From Hypsibius dujardini (taxonomy: Eukaryota; Tardigrada; Eutardigrada; Parachela; Hypsibiidae): a stretch of DNA of 24,741 nt. The notes beneath the pieces were generated by a model, which had not been told where the DNA came from, did not search any database, and worked only from the letters and a program-made list of their open reading frames with translations. A program made the translations under genes and the position numbers. Numbering within the stretch: the stretch's first letter is position 1; every line of letters begins with the position of its first letter. Below, piece by piece: positions 16,861 through 24,741 of this stretch. The stretch is from NCBI GenBank assembly GCA_001579985.1, contig LRSR01004879.1, positions 1 to 24,741 of the forward strand. The letters run 5' to 3'.

Positions 16861-19240
16861 CTATTCTTGAAGTTCCTTCTCGGTGAACTGCGGTACAAAG
16901 ATAATCCGCATCGTGTTGGTGAATCCCGAACCCTTTTGCCATCCTGTGACAATGACGATGGGGTCGTTCACTTTGATGACACCCCGACGGATGCCGACCT
17001 TGATACCTTCATTGACGCGACCGTCCACATCTGCGGACCAGTCGTCATTTTTCGGCGCTGAAAAAGAACAATATGAATGCATATTCCGCTTTCAGTGGCT
17101 AGATCACACTAAAATCAAGAAAGAACGGCCTGAAATAGATGCGTAAAGAAATACAACTAATACCTTGCATAGTGCTCGGTAGGCGAAACTTACAAATACA
17201 TTGCACCACACGGTAACATTTGGCAGGACATGTCGGTAGACAATAGGCAGTCAGGAAGAACACAATATAAACAGACATACAATTTTGGACTTACTGGTGT
17301 AATGAACAGGATAAATGCCACGGAAAAGATGAAGACTGCGGCAAACTCCTTCGAATCGACTGACAGCGAAGATGGGGCACTTGGGTCGATAAACGGCAAT
17401 CGCTCCAGCAGACCTAATCCCAAAAACGTGAAACACTTAAACTTACTATAGTAAACTGGAGATAGAAAGCCAGACTTACGCGCCCGATGTAGTCAATGTA
17501 ATAATGGCTTTTGCTCTGCACCGAATAGAAGCCTCCACCGCAGCGACAGCAGCCGTAACTGTGATTGAAGCCGGCACCGGGATGGTCTGCCGAATTTCCT
17601 CGAAGAAACGGGTATGAAAGATCGCACTCTCCGCCTCCAGGCTGATCTGCAAACCAAGCCCCCAACAAATGACCAGACTTCTCAGAAGATATCATCCAAA
17701 TTTCAAACTACTAACCGAAGCCATCATCTTGACTGCTTGCACGGGGTACAGTCCTTTGGCGGTCTCTCCCGACAACATCACGCAATCAGCGCCATCCAAC
17801 ACAGCGTTGGCGACGTCACTGACTTCCGCGCGGGTCGGACGAGGCTTGTCGACCATGCTCTCCAACATCTGAAGAACAAAAATTAGTTATACAAAAGGTG
17901 GAGGGACGACTCCTTGAGTATTGACACTGTCAGGCACGCCCAAACCCTGTAAGTCGTCAGTGTGGCCGTTATAAGTGATTTTTATTACTTCGCAACGTAC
18001 CTGTGTCGCGCAAATGATGGGCTTGCCGTGCTTGTTAGACCGACCGATCATCATTTTCTGGGCCAAAAAGACTTTTTCCGCCGGGATTTCAATACCGAGA
18101 TCTCCACGAGCCACCATCAACCCATCACTCTCAGCGAGGATGTCATTCAAGCTACAGAGCAAAAACAAATAGTAAGTAGAGTATATAGTATTATATAGGC
18201 TACAGCTACTTTACCCCTACTTGCTGCGTATGGGGCTCAATAGCACCCGAGTTCTATTTTACCGCAGGCAGGGGTAAAATAGCTACTTTGATTATAGTAT
18301 ATATTATACACACCAATCCGGAACTCTACTTTCAAGTAATTATCAAGCTTACTTGACAATTCCTTGGTGATTCTCGATCTTAGAAATGATCTTGATGTGC
18401 TTCCCGTCCTCACCGAGAATTTGACGGATCTCTCGAACACCCGCAGCGTCGCGAATGAACGATGCAAAGACCATATCCAACTAAAAAATTTACATTAGCA
18501 AGTGAAATAAATATTACCAATACCAGTTAAATGTCTGCTGACCAGCAGACCCCAACTGTCGAATTAAATTACCCCTTGTGCCACGGCAAAACGGAGATCC
18601 AGTTTGTCGCGTTCAGATACCGCGGGCAGATCAACCGGCGTTCCCGGCAAGTTCACTCCCTTATGACTTCCGAGTTTGCCGCCGTTCTCAACGGTGCACT
18701 CAATGTTCTCGCCGCCTATTCAAACAACCACCGTGGAAGGCTTATTTTATCACTATATGTAGTGGCCTGCATGCCACAACAAAGACGGTTAAGCACACGA
18801 TAACTCACTGATCTCATTCACCACCAAGCACAAGAGTCCATCGTCAATGAAGACTCGGCTTCCAGGCTTGACCACCTTGACCATGTTCTTGTAGTCCAAA
18901 TAGACGATTTCAGTGGAGACCTTATCTTTGAAGCTTTCGTCAGTAGTCAGGCGAATCTTCTGACCAGTGGTGAGAATGATGTCCTTGTTAGCGTCACCGG
19001 CCAGGACACCGGTACGGATTTCGGGTCCTTTGGTGTCGAGAGCGATGGCCAATAGAGCGTGCTCCTTCAATCCACTCTTGGCTTCCCGGACGATCTTGAT
19101 AGTTTCACTGTGGTACTGCGAATCAACCGAAAGCCTTGTAAAGCCACAAATTCAGGAAGACAATGAAACTGCTGCTGCAGCTCAATTTATTGGGTCAAGA
19201 GACCACCACAGACAGACAGGCAGACAGGCAGACAGACAGC

Positions 19241-19289
<49 letters not shown>

Positions 19290-19904
19290 AACAGACAGAC
19301 AAACAGACAATTAGACAGACAAACAGATAGAGAGGCAGATAGATAGGTAGATAAACAGACAGACAGACAGACAAACAGACAAACAAACAGACAGATAGAT
19401 AGATACTCCAGATTACCGCCCAGAACACTACTGAATCATAGAACGTGACGTAAACAAATTAATCATCGACTCACGACAACGGCAACCAAACTGACATGTT
19501 CCCATCACGTGCTGCAGGTAACTGGTTCATTGTTGAATAAGTAAAAAAATGCAGTGTGGTCTCAAACCTAGACCAATGTCTCACCTCGTGGGTTCCGTGA
19601 GAGAAATTCAGGCGGGCAATGTTCATGCCTGCTCGCATCATGTCTTGTAGGATCGCCACAGTTCGGCAGGCCGGTCCTACCAAAAAAATAGGGAGGTTTT
19701 CAGCAATAATGAAAAGACTAAAACTTATATTATTGGTGTTCAGGGCACCGCAATTCGGGATCGGGTTCCCGCAAGTAATTCGAATTTCTCACCGAGAGTG
19801 CAGACAATGCCGGTCATACGAAAGACTGACGGTGGCGTGTCAATGTCCAGGTTGCACAGATGCTCGAGGGTAGATTTCGAATTGGGTTCCGGAACTGCAG
19901 CCAT
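16861..19904 (-). CDS. Pyruvate kinase, ten coding exons
   Basis: Cytosolic glycolytic enzyme making pyruvate and ATP from phosphoenolpyruvate and ADP. Exons on the minus strand: 19904-19793, 19676-19585, 19115-18809, 18715-18573, 18480-18353, 18151-18001, 17868-17716, 17646-17480, 17413-17295, 17057-16861, giving 522 residues; human PKM has 531. Visible are [10 protein letters not shown] (59-68), [10 protein letters not shown], the B-domain segment, the catalytic [10 protein letters not shown] (Lys252, Glu254), [25 protein letters not shown] with [14 protein letters not shown], and the C-domain with TTSGASAG and GSGFTNTMR. The active site is complete. In the fructose-1,6-bisphosphate pocket the TKSGRSAH loop of vertebrate PKM2 is TTSGASAG, while the Trp and Arg in [11 protein letters not shown] are kept. 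The C-terminus runs about 11 residues past the usual end. All splice sites used are GT-AG. It is divergent from HDDC3. Confidence 0.97.
18204..18284. repeat. Inverted repeat in pyruvate kinase intron 5
   Basis: Arms of 21 bp (18204-18224 and 18264-18284), AGCTACTTTACCCCTACTTGC against its inverted copy, match with three mismatches around a 39-bp spacer. It lies in the 201-bp intron between exons 5 and 6. TA-rich words (TATATAGTA, TATAGTATA) flank it on both sides. Confidence 0.75.
19208..19405. repeat. CAGA tetranucleotide tract in pyruvate kinase intron 2
   Basis: About 200 bp of CAGA with CAAA, TAGA and CAGG interruptions on the plus strand, which is TCTG on the transcribed strand. It fills the middle of the 469-bp second intron of pyruvate kinase. 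The long open frames here come from the repeat only. Confidence 0.92.
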
Positions 19905-20300
19905 TGTAGTCTGCGAGAAAAAAACCAGGCAAAGTTGACAAATCTGGAAAATTCAACTTCTCGAAGGGGGTAGAACCATCAATCAATCAAAGTATGCACT
20001 GTAAGACAACGAACACAACAAGACAATTAACTGATCAAGCAGTCACTCAATAAATGATATTGCAAGTCTGCTTACCGAATAGAATTTAAATACTTAAAAT
20101 ATGAACTTTGAAGTGATAACACAGTGCACTCAAATCTAAACAACCAAACCCGAAATTAAATGCTAAAACAAAATCCTCACATACGGTTGGTGGGTTGGTG
20201 CCTGGGAGAATTAGGAATCTGTAATCAAAAGAGAAGATTGCAAGCAAAAAGATGCCGACCGCACAATAAAATGGACGCAACTTTATGTGTTATTACTTAC
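19905..20300 (-). other. 5' UTR segment and leader intron of pyruvate kinase
   Basis: The minus strand has an acceptor (TTTTTTTCTCGCAG) at 19912-19911, six bases above the ATG, and a perfect GTAAGT donor at 20300-20295. This makes a 390-bp leader intron joined to a non-coding exon starting at 20301. TTTGATTGATTGATGG words on the sense strand occur within it. It is inferred from splice motifs. Confidence 0.6.
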
Positions 20301-20812
20301 ATGACACGGCGACCGTCCGCTTCTAAAGTCTTTCGAATCAAGAAGTGCGAAAAGTGAGTTTGGGAAACCAGATCGTCACAAAAAGGCGAAGGAGGAGCAC
20401 ACACGCTGACAGCTCGTGGGAAATGGATGATGGAAATTTCAGCCACCCCTCTGCGGTTCGATAAAAGGCAGGGCCACTACTCAAGCTGAGCTAGACCTGA
20501 GTGGGAACCGCACACAGGGAAACAGCTGATCCCCGTGTTCTGCAGTCAGACCGAAAACGCGGCGGCAGGCCCGCCTCTATACAAGCTTTCAACCAATCGA
20601 CATGGCGTGAGTCTGCCCTGATTGGACGATTTCGGAAACACTTAATCTGATTAGCTGTTTAGACCGGAATAGGTGGAGAAAAGGGCGGTCGTCTGATGTG
20701 ACTCATTTTGCGCCCAACCCTGATGAGATCGGTTAGTCATTCTGATTTTTTTGCGCTCACAAAACGTTCGTCTTCGCCGTTCCCAGTTAAAGTTTCATAC
20801 CAAATTGCCATC
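20301..20812. promoter_or_regulatory. Divergent promoter region of pyruvate kinase and HDDC3
   Basis: The two genes are transcribed away from each other from this 512-bp interval. It holds the non-coding first exon of pyruvate kinase at its left end and the HDDC3 5' leader at its right end. A GATAAAAGG word at about 20459 could act as a TATA-like element for the plus strand. I see no other motif I would defend. Confidence 0.45.
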
Positions 20813-22234
20813 ATGGAAGAACAGGAAGACTGTTATAAATTACCGGCAGTGGAGAGGAATGCGCTGTTGAATCGCCCTGACTTTTGTCATTTCAACGGTG
20901 GACATGCAGTTTTGGAGAAGAGTCCCAATGATCTGGCCCTTTTACTTCGGACCCTTCAGTTCGCGACGTTAAAGCACTCCACGCAGCGGCGGAAGGATCC
21001 GGAAAAGACGCCGTACATTAACCATCCCATTGGAGTGGCCAATATTCTAGCGTCAGAAGGTGGTGTAACCGATGTAGCTGTTTTGCAGGTGAGCGACGAC
21101 TCTTGGTTATACTGGTGATCGCTTGATTGATTAAAGGGGCTGTTATAGTTAGGATTTGTGCGTGAGATTACAAGATCGTGACGAAATAGTGACGCGTACA
21201 ACGTGAAATACAACGCAAATCACTTTCATGTGCGATCCGCTGCGCGTCTTGCATGAGATACAACGCGAGAGAGCTATGTGCACGCGAGCATGACGTCACG
21301 CACCTTCTCATGAGACAAAAGATCCAAACTGTAAACGGCCCTTAACTGGTTATGCTTGAAAACTTCAGATTGAGAACTACACACGTGGCCATATTATGGC
21401 GTTGGCTGAGTTAGATCATTTTGCTCGATGATCAGTACAACACCGTGGATTGACCGAGATAAAGGGCTTAACTCGGTCCGCGCTCTGATATGGCCACGTG
21501 TGTAGTAAACCCTATGACTGTCTCTGTCAGGTTCTAATAACCAATTGTTTGGGTCTACAGGGTGCTTTGCTGCACGATACGGTAGAAGATACGAATACGA
21601 CGCTGGACGAAATTGAGAATCACTTTGGCGCGAGCGTAAGGAGAATAGTTGAAGAGGTATGAGATGGAGATTATTTATTCAACTAGCACGCAGCTGATTG
21701 ATTGACAATTAGGCTTTTAGCTTGATTGATACATGCAGTCATCGTCCATACTACAGATCCTACTCTTCTGTAGAATCTACTCTGCATTAATCTGTACTGG
21801 AACTCAGGTACATCCTGATTCTGGTTTTGGCTAAGGCTTCGGGTAGTCATTCTAGGAGTAGGGTGAAGTGATGGTCGGCTTTCCCACAGTTGCTTGATCG
21901 CTTCCTTTTGTTCTAGGTAACCGACAACAAAGCCCTTTCCTACGATGAGCGGAAGCGTCATCAGATTGCTCGAGCGCCATTTGTGTCGTACGAGGCCAAA
22001 CTGGTCAAATTAGCGGACAAGCTTCATAACCTCCGCGATTTACTTCGTTGCGCGCCAGAGGGATGGAGCCCGGAACGTGTACTGACGTACTTTGAATGGG
22101 CTAAAAAAGTTGTGGAAGGTTTGCTTGGAACAAATCTTGACCTTGAGGAAGCCATTCGGCTTGTGATGGCCCGGAAGGGAGTGGTGCTTCCCTCGGATCG
22201 TCCGTCGCTTCTGCGTGACGACAGTCCTTTGTGA
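20813..22234 (+). CDS. HDDC3/MESH1 ppGpp and NADPH hydrolase, three exons
   Basis: Animal homologue of bacterial SpoT hydrolase domains. The family hydrolyses (p)ppGpp in vitro and acts as a cytosolic NADPH phosphatase. Exons: 20813-21088, 21561-21656, 21917-22234, giving 229 residues from [12 protein letters not shown]-domain residues are complete: [19 protein letters not shown] with metal ligand His71, [10 protein letters not shown] with His97 and Asp98 plus Glu101 and Asp102, and [14 protein letters not shown] with Asp158. [18 protein letters not shown] also matches the family. Human HDDC3 has 179 residues, so this protein has about 36 extra N-terminal and about 15 extra C-terminal residues. 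An in-frame ATG at 20723 would add 30 more. It is divergent from pyruvate kinase. Intron 1 carries a foldback element. Confidence 0.95.
21377..21505. repeat. Foldback element B in HDDC3 intron 1
   Basis: Terminal inverted repeats of 18 bp (21377-21394 and 21488-21505), CTACACACGTGGCCATAT, are perfect. Further in, both arms carry a GAGTT core at the same distance from the end: GCTGAGTT on the left, ACCGAGTT on the right read inward. End sequence and core spacing agree with element A at 10628-10728. It looks like a non-autonomous foldback or MITE-like element, 129 bp long. Confidence 0.82.
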
Positions 22235-23327
22235 TTCCAGTTGACGTGTTGGTCATTCGGTCTCCAAGATTTAGTACTGTAAATGTTTAGTTACTGTACT
22301 GCCGCGTTATCTTCGCGCAACAAACAGCATTTTCAGTATATACTGCCCGGGCATAACGCACGAAGTGGGGGGAAATTGTCCGAAGGCGGCGAGTACAGTG
22401 TGTTTTATTGCGACTTCCATGCCACATGAACTACCTATGTCAGAAGGGAACACTTTATTTTTTTGTCATTTGATCAATTTGCGCACCAAATAGTTTTGGA
22501 GCTGGTTATGTACTGCAATTTCTTGATATACGAACTTGTAAACATGTAGAATGAGGAAGAGGGGTCTATGCAGTGTTGGGGCACTCTACTTCATCCGCTG
22601 TCCGGGAGGATTCCTCCTTATCTGGACTATCGTTTGGTCTTACTAAAAAATTGGACCACTCTTGAATGGGCGACATTTTGACAATGGTTTTGGTGATTTT
22701 TGCAAATTATAGTTGCTACTGGGTGCTTGCTGGCTGACTGAAATGCCTTCTGTCAACTCCAACGCGCATGGCATTCACAAGATTATTGCAATCGATCACA
22801 AAAGCATGAGACTAATACCATACCACATCAGTCTTTTCAATTCAAGGTTTGGCGCATGTCTCGGTTGTTTCTGACTGGTCTTTTAGTTTTTGTACAAATA
22901 AGCAATTATCGTGATTTGTTGGCGGAATTAACGGATGGGGTCCCTCATATTAAAACGCCTCGAACGCCGCAAATGATTTCGTTAAGTAGACAGATAAGCC
23001 GGCTAATTGTGCTCCCTTCAAACAGATACAACAGGCTAGGTGCCTCTCACTCTAGAGAGCTCGCACATTTCAGTGAGAAATCTCAGCAGCACTCACCACT
23101 AATAATATTCAATCATTTTTTTCGCTAAGGCCTTTGACACAGTGTAGGTACCTGTGCGTTGACACGGACGGTTCCGCGCGCGCGCTCGATACCGAAGAAT
23201 GAGATTCATCACTCACGGCAGTGAAAGTGATTTCACGAAGAAGCCAAACTGTGTTTTGGACATTTTTTCATCTCAAATTTAACGGCATGATTTTATTGAA
23301 CTTGATTACCACTGCTCAGTTCGGGAC
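22235..23327. other. Intergenic region downstream of HDDC3
   Basis: No gene is confidently supported. It holds the HDDC3 3' UTR and the upstream region of the astacin-like gene. One ATG-started open frame (22856-23128, 90 codons) has a hydrophobic start but no recognisable domain, and I do not call it a gene. A 38-39-bp stretch just before the astacin-like start codon is repeated in a later intron of that gene. Confidence 0.5.
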
Positions 23328-23332
23328 ATGCT
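23294..23332 (+). repeat. Direct repeat, copy 1, spanning the astacin-like start codon
   Basis: The stretch TATTGAACTTGATTACC through GGGACATGCT includes the ATG at 23328. A diverged copy occurs at 24541-24578 within intron 4, about 1.25 kb downstream, also containing ATGCT. Confidence 0.6.
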
Positions 23333-24741
23333 GTTCATACTGGCCGTTCTGGTCCATACTGTAGCCCAGCGTGCTGGTACAGCCTATGCAAATCTTGTCA
23401 CGGATGAAGCGGCTTTATGGCCGCGACACACTGTGCCCTTCGAATACGGCGCAAGTTTAGGTAAAGCACTTTTGACAGGTTTATTCTTGCAGATATCGCG
23501 CTAGAGGGCAATCTTTTCCAGTTATGGTCATCCTCACGGTCTCATAGGAACTTGTACCTTAGTGGGCCAAATTATCAACGGAATGGTCCGCGGTGCTTTG
23601 GGAGATTCCCCAGCGGAGAATTACTAACAACCAATCCGCTATTTTGTTGTAGGTGTGGATGAAAAGATAGTCCTGAAGGGACTATTTTTCCTTTTCCACG
23701 CTCAAACGTGTGTTCGCTTCACGGCGCGGCGGAAAGAGGAAGACTACCTCGTGATTGAGATGGGTGAATTTCGAACGCTTCTACCCTCGATCGGGAAACA
23801 GCGACTGGGTGGGCGGCAGGTCCTGACGTTCCTTCCCCAAGGTGTGTCCCCAAGGTCCGTCGAGGTACTGGTCGATACTGACGACACCGAGTCATACTTT
23901 TATTGCATCTATTTCGTTCAACTATGAGTATAACCAAACCCGTTGCGCAGTAGCGTAAAAAACCGGTTGTTCCCAGTGACCAGTTGTCCCCTGGTGACCA
24001 GTTGTTCCCGGTGACCAGTTGTCCCCGGTGAGCATTTGTTCCTGGTGACCGGTTGTCCCCGTGACCGGTTGTCCCCCGTGACCGGTTGTCCCCCGGCAAC
24101 CAGTTTTTCCTAGAGACCAGTTGTCCCCCGTGACTGGTTGTCCCCGGTGCACTGATACTCATAAAACTGTTTCTGTGAATTTCAGATTTCGACGAAAAAA
24201 GGATAATTCTGCGCGATTTGCTGCGGACTTTGGGGTTTTATTACGAGATCGAACGGCCGGACCGTTTCATGTTCGTCAATGTCCAGCTCAAAAATGTTAT
24301 GACCAAAGGTGATACATGTTTGCAGAAAACTTGAAACATGATCAACTGAAACTTTCTTTAACTGAAATTTGACTAAATTGCATGCAATTATTATTATTAT
24401 TATTATTATTATTACAATTGTTTTTATATCCGGTTCTACTCGGATAATTGCGTGCACGTTTTCCCACAGACTGGAGTAAATTTAGCTTGATACAAGGAGA
24501 CTCCATAAACCTTCTGGGGGAGAGCTACGGTATGTCTATATATTGAACTTGGTTCCAACTGCTCACTCGGGATATGCTCTTTGGCAATATAATTTATTAC
24601 ATCACAATTTGTTTAGACTACAATTCTGCTTCTCACTTTCTGCCGGAGGAATTTGCAGCCGGTGATGAGCCGACTTTCACGGTCTTGGCGCCAAACCAGG
24701 AAGTAGGACAGGACGACGGTCTCAGCGAAATTGACGTTCGG
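23328..24741 (+). CDS. Secreted astacin-fold pseudoprotease (partial, runs off window end)
   Basis: Exons: 23328-23460, 23653-23841, 24186-24308, 24470-24529, 24617-24741 and beyond; 210 residues are visible. Exon 1 encodes a signal peptide (MLFILAVLVHTVAQRAG), then ALWPRHTVPFEYG, matching the LWP...VPY start of the astacin catalytic domain. TCVRFTARRKEEDYLVIE matches the TCIRF section, and GGRQVLTF the GGxQ strand. The zinc-site region aligns as RDLLRTLGFYYEIERPDR where active astacins have HExxHxxGFxHExxRxDR. All three histidine ligands are changed (Arg117, Arg121, Tyr127) and the catalytic Glu is Asp118. The Met-turn SxMHY is SASHF, with Met and the Tyr ligand lost. YDYNS and GLSEIDV are kept. 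Reading frame and splice sites are intact, so it is not a decaying pseudogene. No propeptide is visible between signal and domain. Function is unknown; binding or decoy roles are inference. Confidence 0.82.
23965..24149 (+). repeat. 17-bp minisatellite in astacin-like intron 2
   Basis: About eleven degenerate copies of a 16-18-bp unit close to GTTGTCCCCGGTGACCA. It takes up more than half of the 344-bp second intron. Overlapping open frames on the minus strand give repeats rich in Gly, Thr and Asn and are not genes. Confidence 0.92.
24386..24414 (+). repeat. ATT trinucleotide microsatellite in astacin-like intron 3
   Basis: About nine perfect TTA/ATT units lie in the third intron of the astacin-like gene. 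It is a simple-sequence repeat and likely length-variable. Confidence 0.9.
24541..24578 (+). repeat. Direct repeat, copy 2, in astacin-like intron 4
   Basis: TATTGAACTTGGTTCCAACT followed by GCTCACTCGGGATATGCT resembles 23294-23332 with a few substitutions and one deleted base. It lies 11 bp after the exon 4 splice site. Confidence 0.6.

Noticed and set aside
19195-19428. Minus-strand open frame rich in Leu/Cys/Val/Ser
   Set aside because: It is produced entirely by the CAGA/TCTG repeat in pyruvate kinase intron 2.
22856-23128. 90-codon ATG-started open frame with a hydrophobic start (MSRLFLTGLLVFVQ)
   Set aside because: No domain, no splice continuity to the astacin-like exons and ordinary AT-rich composition. 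A signal-peptide-like start can occur by chance. Expression data would be needed.
23719-24162. Minus-strand open frame with Gly/Thr/Asn-rich repeats resembling a collagen or silk protein
   Set aside because: It comes from the 17-bp minisatellite in astacin-like intron 2 and overlaps exon 2 antisense.

Overview
This window is nuclear DNA from a compact animal genome. Every recognisable gene is split by many short spliceosomal introns (about 50-580 bp). The genes encode animal-type proteins: a p24 cargo receptor, ANP32, animal-type pyruvate kinase, the metazoan ppGpp/NADPH hydrolase HDDC3/MESH1 and an astacin-like protein. Introns are rich in tetranucleotide repeats. I cannot name the species. 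The gene density and intron style would suit a small ecdysozoan such as a tardigrade, but that is only a weak inference.

Layout. (1) 886-2089 (+): a secreted Gly/Ser/Tyr-rich protein with a TATA box and two possible C-termini. (2) 2090-4809: a long stretch with no convincing gene, holding a tandem duplication and a cluster of inverted repeats. (3) 5114-8512 (+): phosphoglucomutase in nine exons. (4) 8745-10174 (-): a p24/TMED family protein in three exons, convergent with PGM. (5) 10835-13220 (+): mitochondrial lipoyl synthase LIAS in nine exons, divergent from TMED. (6) 13840-16006 (-): an ANP32 protein with a long acidic tail in six exons, convergent with LIAS. (7) 16861-19904 (-): pyruvate kinase in ten coding exons plus a 5' UTR intron. 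(8) 20813-22234 (+): HDDC3/MESH1 in three exons, divergent from pyruvate kinase. (9) 23328 to the window end (+): an astacin-fold secreted protein, cut off by the window edge, in which the zinc-binding histidines and catalytic glutamate are replaced. I reconstructed all exon chains by hand; reading frames join across every intron and protein lengths match the families.

The genes do not form one pathway. PGM, pyruvate kinase, LIAS and HDDC3 all touch central carbon or redox metabolism, but this is probably chance in a gene-dense region.

The points most worth following are: the catalytically dead astacin homologue; minisatellites that start exactly at 5' splice sites in LIAS intron 3 and ANP32 intron 2; two related foldback elements near 10.63 kb and 21.38 kb; a near-perfect 29-bp hairpin in ANP32 intron 1; two GC-AG introns; and alternative C-terminal exons, including a 15-nt microexon, in the Gly-rich gene.
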